From Opisthocomus hoazin (lineage: Eukaryota > Chordata > Aves > Opisthocomiformes > Opisthocomidae): a DNA stretch of 64,000 bases. A model generated the notes under the pieces. The model made no database searches. It was not told the origin of the DNA and worked only from the letters and a program-made list of their open reading frames with translations. The position numbers were made by a program, and so were the translations under genes. How positions within the stretch are numbered: the first letter of the stretch is position 1; each line of letters opens with the position of its first letter. Below, in pieces: positions 41,548-50,975 of this stretch. The stretch covers positions 1,736,001 to 1,800,000 of the forward strand of contig NC_134434.1 of assembly GCF_030867145.1 (NCBI RefSeq), in the 5' to 3' direction.

Positions 41548-41561
41548 TGGGAGATGTAGTT
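41548..41561 (-). promoter_or_regulatory. ZNF143-type motif (ACTACA...CTCCC) in the TOB1 promoter
   Basis: Read on the minus strand, the site is AACTACATCTCCCA, a close match to the ACTACAnnTCCC core of the ZNF143/SBS motif. In vertebrates this motif is concentrated at CpG-island and bidirectional promoters, usually within a few hundred bp of the start. Here it lies about 330 bp upstream of the predicted TOB1 start. Confidence 0.6.
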
Positions 41562-41621
41562 CAGCGCAGGCCCCCTCCCCCTCCCCTTCCCTGCGGAGAT
41601 GAGGGGCGGGAGGGCAGGGTT

Positions 41622-41674
41622 TGACGTCAGCAGTGACGCAACGGTGTTGTGAGGCGAGGAGCGAGCTGACGTAG
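41622..41674 (+). promoter_or_regulatory. CRE cluster upstream of TOB1
   Basis: A full palindromic CRE, TGACGTCA (41622-41629), is followed by TGACGCAA (41634-41641) and TGACGTAG (41667-41674). Related half sites occur at 41248-41255 (TGACGTAT) and 41781-41788 (TGACGCTA). CREB/ATF-family binding is therefore likely, which would make TOB1 responsive to cAMP, calcium or stress signalling. The motifs are seen directly; the response is inferred. Confidence 0.6.
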
Positions 41675-41794
41675 AGAGCGGCCCCTCCGCGCCGGCGTGG
41701 GGGAAGGGCAGGCAGCACAGGGCCTCTCGCGGGGGGCGTGTCCGGGGCGTGGCCTGGCTGCTGGTGGGCGTGTCCAGGCCTGACGCTAGCCTCT

Positions 41795-41882
41795 GGGGGC
41801 GGGGTTGGGGGCGGGGCTTTCGGGCGGGGGGCGGGGGGAGGGAGGGGATATATAGGGGCGCGCCGGGCGGCGGGGCAGCAGC
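41795..41882 (+). promoter_or_regulatory. TOB1 core promoter: GC boxes, TATA box and inferred start
   Basis: Two GGGGGCGGGG boxes (41795-41804, 41807-41816) and further G-rich motifs to 41840 precede TATATA at 41849-41854. The start should fall about 25-30 bp later, near 41880. KLF-type GGGCGTG/GGGCGTGG motifs lie just upstream (about 41734-41772). This is the clearest core promoter in the window. Confidence 0.7.
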
Positions 41883-41940
41883 AGAAGGCGCGTAGCTGCG
41901 GCGGCCGGGCGCGCCCGTCGTGGGGGTGTGAGCAGCGCTG

Positions 41941-42029
41941 CCCTCCCCCCCTTTCCCTCCCCCCCCCTTTTTTTTTTCCAACCCTCCCCCCTCCCTTTTT
42001 TTTTTTTTTCTCTTTCCTTTTCCCCTCCC
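41941..42029 (+). repeat. Polypyrimidine tract inside TOB1 exon 1
   Basis: Of 89 nt on the + strand, only two (AA at 41980-41981) are purines. The tract is mostly C-runs, then two T-runs, starting about 60 nt after the predicted start site. In RNA it could bind PTB- or PCBP-type proteins; in DNA it is a mirror-like purine/pyrimidine tract able to form H-DNA. It also resembles the tract of a 3' splice site. Confidence 0.8.
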
Positions 42030-42058
42030 ATCCTCGCTGAGGGAGCCGGCGCTCGGAG

Positions 42059-42076
42059 ATGGGGGTCGGGTGCTGA
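42059..42076 (+). promoter_or_regulatory. uORF 1 in TOB1 exon 1 (5 codons)
   Basis: An ATG in the inferred leader reads MGVGC and stops at TGA. It is the only ATG I see between the predicted start site and the exon 1 donor. The context is GGAGATGG, with G at -3 and G at +4, which is favourable. It would be the first AUG met by a scanning ribosome. Function is inferred. Confidence 0.4.
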
Positions 42077-42688
42077 GCCGCACCCCCCCCCCAACCCTCA
42101 CGCCCCCGCCGGGACTGTTTGCACTACCCCCGCACACCCACCCGGGTGAGTACCGCTCGCTGAGGGCGGGGGGGCGGTGCGCTGGGGGGGCCCAGGCCGA
42201 AGGCAGGCGCTGAGGCAGGCACCGCCCGGCCCCGGCCGTGAGGCGAGCGAGGGGCTGAGGCAGCCACCGCCCGGCCCCGGCCCCTGAGGCGGGGGTTCCG
42301 AGGCGGGGGCACGGCCCCGCGGTGACGGGGACGGAGGCGGGCGCGGCCCCTTGGGGAGAGGGAAAGGGCCGGGGTGGGCGCAGCGGCGGGGCAGCCGGTG
42401 GGGAGGAGGGCGCGGGGGCCGCCGGCCGCCCCTTAGGGAGGGGGCTGGGGGAGAGGGCCCGGCCCGGGGAGGCGGGCGGCGAGGGGGGGACCCTCCCGAG
42501 GCTGGGAGAGGGGAGCGTTGCCGCTGGCCCTGGGCCTCTCCGGGCAGCGCTGGCTGGGAGGGGCGGAGGGGGGGGGTGTCGCGGGGTGCGCGCTGAGGAG
42601 AGGGGGCCTTGCAGCCCCCCCCCCCCCCATTCCAGTCATCGCCCTTCCTCTTCTTCATTCGCTTTCTTACGGGCTCACAAAATGCCCT

Positions 42689-42712
42689 TCCTCCTCCTCC
42701 TCCTCCTCCTCC
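42689..42712. repeat. (TCC)8 microsatellite in TOB1 intron 1
   Basis: Eight uninterrupted TCC triplets lie within the CpG island part of the intron. In one frame they give a poly-leucine string, which makes an intronic frame look like a signal peptide by accident. Confidence 0.9.
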
Positions 42713-42829
42713 CGCTGTTGCCGGAGCTGTGAGCAGAAACCTAATGAGGGCCGGCTGCCGGGTTATGTAACGGCCGGGCTGCGGGGGGCTCGGAGCCGGC
42801 CCGGGGGCCCCGGGCACGCCGCCCGCTTT

Positions 42830-42846
42830 CATCATCATCATCATCA
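42830..42846. repeat. (CAT)n microsatellite in TOB1 intron 1
   Basis: Five CAT units and a partial sixth are uninterrupted near the 3' edge of the CpG island. On the minus strand they read as a methionine run, a trivial artefact. Confidence 0.85.
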
Positions 42847-44594
42847 AAAGGTTTGAAATGGTCGGGCTGCGCTCTCTGACCCAGCTGCTGGTGCCGCGGA
42901 TCAGTTTTTGGGGCTGAGAAAAATGGGTAGCGTCTGCCCGGCGCCCCGTGAAAGGATCCTTTCGTTCCTAAAGGACGCGGAGGGAGGGAAACAAAACAGA
43001 TGGATTAATAAATCATTTTTTAAATGCCCCCCTTCAGCCACCCAATCAGCTTTTCTGTACTGATTGTGTCCCTTTTGTAAATATCTTCTGTTTGCCCTTG
43101 ATCTTTTCCTTATCCCCACCCAGTGCTGATCCAGCAAACGTTTAAAGGTCGCCTTATCGTACAGGCTTTCAAACTATTCCCATACCATGCTGGGGAGAAC
43201 GCAGGTGGCTTGGGAATAGGGTTCCAGGCTTTAAAAGGAGATTATATGGAGCAAGAAATAAAAAAAAACCAAACCACTGTATTCACATTGTTAAAGGATT
43301 TTGTGTTGAGTTTTTGATTTCTCTAACCTTTAGTGACAGCTACGCTAAATCTTTTTCCTAGTGATGCAGTGCAGAAAAACACGCTGTTAATTGAGACTCT
43401 CGTTGGGCGTTTAACTTGAGCCAAGAAATATGTATTTTGTTTCATTGGAACTTTTTGAACAAAGGTGTCTCCTGTGGACGAGTACCTTGATACTGAGGTA
43501 CTGCAGAATTTTCGTTAGCAGTACGTGTGCTAATACGTGATTCTCGTCCCTTCTTTAACTTCAGAGAGCTAATTTCTCTTTTGTCCTTTGTGAAGGAGTG
43601 GCAACCATATTTTGTATTAAATATAAAATGGAGTCGTGGAGGAGAAAAGCAGTTGTTTTTGAGGCTATCCGAAGCCCTGTTAGCCCTAGTAACTTTTTAA
43701 AATCTGAATTGTAGACAGCACAATACATGGATTTAGAATAAATATATTGCATCTGATAGTATAGAGTAATTTGCACAAAGGGAAAAAATTGTGAACTAAT
43801 TTATTGTAATAATATCACAGTCATTGCCACTCTTACGACAGAAGACACATGCATCTATTTTGTGTGCACTGACTGCATTATCATTTCGGCTATTTCAAGG
43901 AAGAATTGTTGTGTATGTACAGCGGACATTTTCTTTTCAGTTAGCATAATTTTGCCAGCACACAGTTTATGCAGATGGTTTGCTTGGACTTAAAATAAAT
44001 ATTGCATAATTTTAGTTATTTGTGTGAAATCTTCTAAAGCAACTGTTAACATTTTTATAATTCTGTAGCTCACAGTGCAACCAATATGTTTGCAAACTTT
44101 AAAATGATAAATGGCCCTTGGACTGAGACCTTTCAAGCTAAACTAATAGTCTGTTGCTAAAATCTGCAGCTGAGTACTATAAATCATCCAAATACGGGTT
44201 GGTAATTGAACCCTTGACAGGCCTGGCAGTTCTGTGATGTCTTAAAAATTATCCTTGCTGCTTTGTGAATAGCTAAATGGCAAGCTCATGTGATTCTGAA
44301 ATGCCCCGTGCTGTATATGTAAACACATGCCCAGTGCATCTTCTGCAGTACCGTTTAGGTCCTACTGAATGTAGTTGACATCCTCACCTTCCGCAGGCGT
44401 GAACGTAAACAGTTTGATGCACGTTTTGTGATGTAAACAGTAACCTATTTAATGCAGAAAGTGAAGCTAAAAGAATAGGCCTCGGAGCTTGATCTTATGC
44501 TTTCCTTATTTGGATGTGTTTGCTTTTGTTTTTTCTTAAAGGAACAAGAGCACTCAAGGTGAAGGATAATAATCAACTAGAATCAGCACTTTGA

Positions 44595-44645
44595 ATGAAA
44601 TTGTTTCTCTGTGGCATCTTGAACACTTTCTTCTTCGGGTTTTGA
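44595..44645 (+). promoter_or_regulatory. uORF 2 in TOB1 exon 2 (16 codons)
   Basis: The ATG at 44595 opens a 16-codon frame (MKLFLCGILNTFFFGF) that ends at TGA 44643-44645. This is 31 nt before the TOB1 start and in a different frame. No other ATG lies between it and the TOB1 start. The short spacer would limit efficient reinitiation, so translation of this uORF could reduce TOB1 output unless scanning is leaky. The ATG context (TTGAATGA, T at -3) is weak, which favours leaky scanning. Confidence 0.45.
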
Positions 44646-44676
44646 AACAGACTTATAACTTTGTGGCATAGCAGCT

Positions 44677-45651
44677 ATGCAGCTTGAAATCCAAGTAGCA
44701 CTCAATTTTATTATTTCATATTTGTACAATAAGCTTCCCAGACGACGTGTCAACATTTTTGGTGAAGAGCTTGAAAGACTTCTTAAGAAGAAATATGAAG
44801 GGCACTGGTATCCAGAAAAGCCATACAAAGGATCAGGGTTTAGATGTATACATATAGGGGAGAAAGTGGACCCAGTCATAGAACAAGCATCCAAAGAGAG
44901 TGGTTTGGACATTGATGATGTTCGTGGCAACTTGCCTCAGGATCTTAGTGTCTGGATTGACCCGTTTGAGGTTTCATACCAAATCGGTGAAAAGGGACCA
45001 GTGAAAGTGCTTTATGTGGATGATAATGAAAATGGATGTGAGTTGGATAAGGAAATCAAGAACAGCTTTAACCCAGAGGCCCAGGTGTTCATGCCAATTA
45101 GTGACCCAGCATCTTCAGTGTCTAGTTCTCCTTCTCCTCCCTTTGGTCACTCTGCTGCTGTGAGCCCGACTTTCATGCCCCGCTCCACTCAGCCTTTAAC
45201 CTTCACCACTGCCACATTTGCTGCCACCAAGTTTGGCTCGACCAAAATGAAGAATAGCGGCCGTAGCAACAAGGTCGCCCGCACCTCTCCCACCAACCTT
45301 GGCTTGAATGTCAATGACCTGTTGAAGCAGAAAGCCCTCTCCTCCTCCATGCACTCTCTCTACGGGCTTGGCCTAGGCAGTCAGCAGCAACAGCAACAGC
45401 AGAAGACTTCTGCCCTTTCTCCTAACGCAAAGGAGTTCATTTTCCCCAACATGCAGGGTCAAGGTAGTACCAGTAGCATCTTTCCTGGTGACAGCCCCCT
45501 TAACCTCAGTCCTCTCCAGTACGGTAATGCCTTTGATATGTTTGCAGCCTATGGAGGTCTAAATGAGAAGTCTTTTGTGGATGGCTTGAATTTTAGTTTA
45601 AACAACATGCAGTATTCTAACCAGCAATTCCAGCCAGTTATGGCTAACTAA
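44677..45651 (+). CDS. TOB1: TOB1, BTG/TOB-family antiproliferative adaptor of CCR4-NOT
   Basis: The frame encodes 324 residues without interruption and closely matches vertebrate TOB1 (345 residues in human). Residues 1-115 form the BTG/TOB domain. This includes a leucine-rich N-terminus (2-16) known in the family as an export signal and a basic bipartite nuclear signal (about 22-39, PRRR...LLKKK). Box A lies around 40-60, and box B around 90-104 contains W93, in the surface that binds CNOT7/CNOT8. Two PAM2-type motifs (129-140 with FNPEAQVF; 245-257 with LSPNAKEF) should bind the MLLE domain of PABPC1, so the protein can recruit the deadenylase to poly(A) mRNA. Ser-Pro sites at S151, S153 and S163 correspond to ERK sites known in human TOB1. 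Residues 236-242 are seven glutamines, where human has a longer Q/P-rich stretch. The start has G at -3. TOB2 is the alternative paralogue, but the C-terminus (ending [14 protein letters not shown]) is that of TOB1. Confidence 0.98.
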   Translation: MQLEIQVALNFIISYLYNKLPRRRVNIFGEELERLLKKKYEGHWYPEKPYKGSGFRCIHIGEKVDPVIEQASKESGLDIDDVRGNLPQDLSVWIDPFEVSYQIGEKGPVKVLYVDDNENGCELDKEIKNSFNPEAQVFMPISDPASSVSSSPSPPFGHSAAVSPTFMPRSTQPLTFTTATFAATKFGSTKMKNSGRSNKVARTSPTNLGLNVNDLLKQKALSSSMHSLYGLGLGSQQQQQQQKTSALSPNAKEFIFPNMQGQGSTSSIFPGDSPLNLSPLQYGNAFDMFAAYGGLNEKSFVDGLNFSLNNMQYSNQQFQPVMAN

Positions 45652-46202
45652 AAGGAAAACAAAAGTGAAATACAAGTAAATACTATTGTACAAGTTAAAA
45701 TGCACGTACCCAAGGGTGTATCTTTTTTCCACCTCTTGAGATTTTTTTTAAGGCTTGTAGTATGAATACATTCAGGCTTGGTTAGATAAATACGACATGC
45801 ATCATTTTTTCATTTGCCAACCAAGCACAAAATTATTTTATACTGACTGTACATTACAAAACTATACTCTCAAAATATGGCCTCTTACAGTATTTAAGAT
45901 ATAGCAAGGACGTGGCTGATTTTTTTCATGTGTGTATATATATATGTACACAAACATATATGTATATATATATTTTAAAAATTGGCACTAATAGGTGGGT
46001 TTATTGGTCTTTTTCTAATTGTATAATTTAATTTAGTACAAAGTTTGTAAAATATCAGAGTATATATATTGTTTCTACAACATGGTATTGCATTTATATC
46101 TTTTTACTACAGTGATCTGTGACAGCTGCAGCAGCTTCATGTTGTATTTTTTTTACTGAAATTGTAAGATATCCATCTTAAAGACATCAATTCTAAAAAA
46201 AA

Positions 46203-46208
46203 AATAAA
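46203..46208 (+). terminator. Proximal TOB1 poly(A) signal (AATAAA)
   Basis: A canonical AATAAA sits 551 nt after the stop codon, followed by GTTGTGT and later GTGGTGG. Use of this signal would give a 3'UTR about 260 nt shorter, without the miR-25/92-type seed match. An ATTAAA at 46239-46244 could also contribute. Usage is unknown. Confidence 0.45.
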
Positions 46209-46455
46209 GTTGTGTACAGAATATTCCTTAGTGGTGGAATTAAAATGTACGAAATATTTGCTTTTTTCAAAAGAAACACAAATTGTATTTTCTGTTAAAA
46301 GTTTAAAGATTTTTGCTATATATTATGGAAGAAAATGTAATCGTAAATATTAATTTTGTACCTACATTGTGCAATACTTGAAAAAAGGTATAAAAGTATT
46401 TTGAGTCAGTGTCTTACATGTTAAGAGGGACTGAAATAGTTTATATTAAGTTTGT

Positions 46456-46461
46456 ATTAAA
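46456..46461 (+). terminator. Distal TOB1 poly(A) signal (ATTAAA)
   Basis: ATTAAA is followed about 20 nt later by the GU-rich stretch GTTGTGGTCTGTG. Cleavage is therefore expected near 46475-46485. This is the likely main 3' end. Confidence 0.65.
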
Positions 46462-49400
46462 ATTCTTTAAAATTAATGGCCTGTTGTGGTCTGTGTTTTT
46501 CCTGTTCTGCTGAAGATCAGAGCGCTGCGTTGATTGTGCTGTCCCTGCTAATGATGCAAGAGAGTCTGACTCGGTGCCTCACGAAGCAGCCATGGAAGGG
46601 GCTGCTGTATTGATGCGCCACAATAACGGGTTGCTTTCCCTCAGATACTACTGACAAAGCACATAGCCTGCTTAAGTACTTGCTGGCAATTAATTGAGCA
46701 AACTTTCACTTGTTTTCCATCAGTGCAGCTCACTGATGCCGGGAGTGGGGTTTGGTTTGGTTTTTTTTCCCTGGAGAGTTAAGACTGTAAGCTACGTGAA
46801 TGTTGAGTTGCTGTGCGCTGTGACGTGTCTAGAAGGGACTCGGGTGAGTCAGTGAAACTCGCTTTCCATGTCATCAGGATGGATTTGGACTATTTTCTGG
46901 AGAGGTCCTGGACCAGTGCATCAGCGTTCTGTTTCTGTATTAGGGATTAATAGCTCAGAAACTGGACTGAATACAAGTGCTGATTGTACAGTTTCCAAAA
47001 CTCAGAGTAAACTTTCATTTTATATGCTGTATTAAAAAGAGAAATGTAATGCAACTACAGTGTGACATTCTAAGGTTTTTATTCTAGTGGATTTTACCAA
47101 TTTTAATTTACTGGATTCTCAAAATGGGAATGTGAGTAGGGGGAGAAAGAATTCAGAGGCTGATGAAACAACTCAGCTTTTCAGGGCTATTTTGAAGTTA
47201 AGTCCCTTGCTGCTCTTGTCTGTTTGGCAGATGGTGTTCCTTGCTAATGGACGTTGTCGTGGGGAAGAGAAACTCTTACCTCTTTAATCCATAAATCTAA
47301 CGAACATCAGCTTGTTTTCCATGGCAGTCCCAGCTGTACGAAGAGAAGATACCTGCTAAGTGGACAGTCCTGTGGCTCATGGTGATGAATTGTAAGCTAC
47401 AGGAGGAGTACAGGATTAGAATTATCTGAACTTCAGTGTCCTGAAACTGGACTTTGAGGCTGAAGATCAGTCTTTTCCTACCGGATGCGCTTGATTTTAC
47501 ACAAGGTGTAAATTCCACGCATGCATACGCCCCCGGTTTGGTGCGAGCAGAGTTTTGGTGGAAATAGCCTCGTGCTGTAGGGAAGGAAAAGGGTGATTTG
47601 CAACGCCAGCGTGAGATCTTTGCCTTGGACCTGGTCAGGCTGCGAAGAGGTATTGGACCAGCGCATGGGCGGGGTGGGGATGTGAGGCTGACCGTGGGAT
47701 TCGAATGCCATGACAACCAATTCAACAGCAGTAATAATGGAGCGAACGTTTTTTTAGGCATTCATCTGTTCGCATTTCACTGGCTTGTTTTTCTTGAGTT
47801 TGCCGTCTGGTTTATCTTTCTACTAACAGCACATCAGTGGACGGATCCGTAGATAGAAGTGCATCATTTGTTATCTAATCTTAAGTGGATGGTTTTGCTT
47901 TAAAAAGGAATTGGAAAAAAATTAGAAAAAAACGCTGGATCAGATACTGAAAAATGGAAACGATAGCTCTGTGTATTTATTATTTCTGTTTGCATGCCTA
48001 AACTTCAGGACTCACTGCAATTTTAGTATTGACAATGCAGTAATAATATCTGAACTGCCTAGAAGGCTGAGCGACTTTTAACAGAGGAGAGTGTTCTGCG
48101 TGTTCTGTAATACTTCTGTGCCTGTGATTTAAACTTGAGACGATTTGCCTTCAAGGTCATCGAGCTGATCCTCTTCCTGTTCCCATTTGTTCACTTCCAC
48201 TGTAACCAGCTCTGCGTGTGAAGGGCAGTGGTCTGCAGCAGAGAAAGAACAATTTCTAGAAACAAGGTTGTTTTTCACAGCGCCTTTTAATACAAAGATT
48301 TTAATAAGCAGGGGGTTGTCCCCTATGGGGCTTTGCAAGGGGACAAGCTGTAGGGAAGCTTCCGGTGTTCTCGGAGAATACGAATGTGAGGATTTTTAAT
48401 GTTTTCCTCCTTACGGAAATTAAAGATGTCTGCTTTCTGTTCAGTCTACTTCACCTGTTTGTTTATCTTTTGCTAGTGTTTGGTGCTGAATTTGTCAGAT
48501 CAAACATTTACATTGCAACATTCTGTTCTAAATGAGCGCCAAGTCAACCTCCGGTTTAATTTGCACGCGCCCAGTGTCCTGCTCTCGAGCCGTGCTGTCA
48601 GGTAAGTGCGTTTGCTTTGAGAGAAGGGAACTAAAAAGGAGCAAAGGAGGAAAAGGAAACGTTTGCTCGGTTGTGCAAGTTCTTTTGTATTTTCTCTTGT
48701 GAACATGCAATTGAATTCCTTAAAATTGCTGGTGTAAGTTAAACCTCGGAAGATGCCTTTAATTTACAGTGAAGAAAAGGGTAAAACCGTAAGTATGCGT
48801 CCCCCCCGATGCTGCTTAGCGCATCCTGTCTCTTCGCTCGAAGTCCCCGAGTTAAAAGCACGTTCATCTGTAAGGCTCACGCAATTCAGCACGAGTCGGT
48901 AACTTCTGAAAATCGCAATCCGAGATCCGCGAAACTGGCTTCAGAGGCATCTCGGCAGCGCAGGGCAGAGAGGATTCAGTGGGCAGCTGCCGGCTGCGCT
49001 GCGCTTCTGTTGTGGGTGGGCAACAGCCCTTGCTCCTGGTCAGAAGTCTAGTAGTGGACACCAAAATTAACTTGATCCGACAGTTTCTGCCCAGGAGAGC
49101 GGGCTGGCAGGTGGGGTTTGGGGTACGTAGCGCTGCCTTCCTGCATCGTGCGCCCGAAGGTCCCTGCTGCGGGCGGGGACCCGGAGGGCACAGCTGGCCT
49201 GGCGCCGGAGTCTTGGTGAGCACAAGGTTTGTAGCGCTCTCAACTTCAACTGAGCTCTCACAACAAATCGAGGAGTGGGTGTAAGCCACCGAAAGATCCA
49301 TCCCTCCTTCACCACGCGAAATTAGAAATCTGTTAAACGTGGCTTGTACGATCTCTCGCTGCAGACGGCCGTGGCAGAGGATTCCCCAGCTCCGGCACAG

Positions 49401-50975
49401 CCGCGTGCCCAGCGGTCTGCACCCCGTGCTCCCGCCGTCCTGCAGCCTGCAAACAGCCCAGCTGCGTCGCTGAAATATCAGGTAACCAAACAACTAGTTG
49501 TTAAATCAGCTCTTTGGACCGGCGTGGGATCAAACCAGAGTTCATTTACTGATCCAACGCCCCAGACTGTTCTATTAACATTTCAGGAATAAATACCTCG
49601 GAGTTCGTGTTGGTAGTTTTGGAGCAGATGAAGCAAACCGGTGGTTCAGCACTCTTTTTTTATATCATCAGCAAGTTGATTTAAATTGAGTGTACAGAGC
49701 TGGCTGCATTCCTCTCGTGAGCTGCATAAAAAGTTCACTAAATCGAAGTGCCAGAGCTGTAAAATCCTGCTGAAGGGATTGTTTCCAAAGATCAGCGAGG
49801 GGAACGGTTAAACTGTTACCGTGGCAGTGCGCTTACGACTTTTGTCCTCTTGGCTTTATTTTAGTGACGGTAGTGAGGAGTTTTGCCTTACAAAAGGGAA
49901 AAAGTACTAAGACTCAGGAACATAAACCACATTCCCTTTGGCACTGGGAGTTCTCTACTTCATAGACAAAATATGATCGGTGTGCGGAACGAATAGCAGG
50001 TGTAAAATATTTTTAGAAGAACCTTGGCGTACAAGTGCAGACATCCCTCAACCCCCATCCTTTATTCTGTCAGCTTTTGCTGGTTAAAAACAATCGGTAG
50101 TATTGATGGCTGCACTTTTGGTGGAACTCGCTGTGGTTTTCATTTGGTAATTTAGCACTTCGGAGGCCTGAAAGCAGAGATCCTCTCCCCCTCCGAGAGC
50201 TGAGACACCATTCCATTTAAACGGGCTGTCAGCTCCGTGCCCTGGTGGGGCTCGTTGAGCTGCGTTCCCTTTTTCCCTTCGCTTCAGGATTACCCATAGC
50301 ATAAAGCAAAAGAGGGCTCTGGGAACATCGTGCCTTGATTATTGTTCAATGCCCCTGTGAGCTGCTTTGAGAAGGTTCTATCAACAGGACTGGCTAATGC
50401 AATTAAAAACAGACCTGGAAACCCACCTTTTTTCCTTGGCAGAAGATACTCCTTCCCTGCTACACCCATAACGCCTGCCTTTGTCTTGCTGCCTCTCCCA
50501 CAGCATCCTCTGAAGGACCGGCTTCTGCGTTGCTCCCTTTGTTCGCTGCCTCTCGCTACTCGCTCGGCTGCTCCAGGCTTCCATGCCGCTCTTGTTTTCA
50601 CCCAGGCTCCGCTTCTCTCTGACCTCATCTCTTAAATTGCTCGATGCCAGGAACCGCTGTGCCCCGGGAGACCTCAGCACGCGAGGCTCTAGCCACCGAA
50701 AGGTACACTCTCCCTCTGCCCCTTGTAGGCTACAGCTTACTTGGCTTCGCTTTATCTCTAAAGATAGAGGGTAAAGAACTACTGAATGTCAGACTGCAGT
50801 TAAGGATTATATTAGATGCTCACAGTCACATGAAACTGGGTGGATTTGCTGCTTGGGCAGCCTCATCCAGTAAGGCAACAGCCTGGGAGTTTTCAGCCAC
50901 GTTGATGAAAATGAGAGGTGGCAGGCTAGTGAAGAACAGGGTAGAATAGATGACAGCTCGGGCACCCCACGTTCC

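Larger units (their letters stand above)
41880..42145 (+). other. TOB1: TOB1 non-coding exon 1 (inferred 5'UTR)
   Basis: The 5' end is inferred from the TATATA box at 41849-41854, which puts initiation near 41880. The 3' end is fixed by a consensus splice donor, CCCGG|GTGAGT, with the intron starting at 42146. The exon carries no part of the TOB1 reading frame. It holds a roughly 90-nt pyrimidine tract (41941-42029) and one short upstream ORF (42059-42076). A leader exon followed by a single coding exon is the usual TOB1 layout. The transcription start is an estimate, and an upstream start near 41370 is also possible (see the TATA-like element at 41339). Confidence 0.7.
40600..42850. promoter_or_regulatory. 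CpG island spanning the TOB1 promoter, exon 1 and intron start
   Basis: The sequence changes sharply from AT-rich to very GC- and CpG-rich near 40.6 kb and back near 42.85 kb. It is dense in GC boxes and G/C homopolymers. Many long frames on both strands (for example minus strand 41325-42137 and 42098-42847) arise from the lack of AT-rich stop codons and look like low-complexity P/G/R/A sequence, not proteins. The island is the promoter domain of TOB1 and possibly of a divergent transcript. Confidence 0.9.
42146..44541 (+). other. TOB1: TOB1 intron 1
   Basis: A GTGAGT donor at 42146 and a T-rich tract ending ...TTTTCTTAAAG at 44541 bound a 2,396-bp intron. The first 700 bp continue the CpG island and contain (TCC)8 at 42689-42712, a C-run at about 42617-42628 and (CAT)n at 42830-42846. 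The rest is AT-rich and unremarkable. I see no second exon inside it. The acceptor is inferred from the tract and from the position of the downstream coding exon. Confidence 0.7.
45652..46480 (+). promoter_or_regulatory. TOB1: TOB1 3'UTR with AU-rich, Pumilio and miRNA-type sites
   Basis: About 830 nt of AU-rich sequence follow the stop codon. ATTTA pentamers include 46026-46030, 46031-46035 and 46092-46096. Two perfect Pumilio recognition octamers (TGTATATA) lie at 45933-45940 and 45961-45968, inside a TA-rich run. A GTGCAATA seed match for the miR-25/32/92/363 family lies at 46369-46376. These features fit a short-lived, tightly controlled mRNA, as expected for TOB1. The boundary is set by the distal poly(A) signal. 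Confidence 0.75.

Noticed and set aside
41325-42847. Long minus-strand frames of 270 and 249 codons
   Set aside because: They lie in the CpG island, are low-complexity P/G/R/A/K-rich, run across homopolymers and microsatellites and show no domain. They are open because the DNA is GC-rich.
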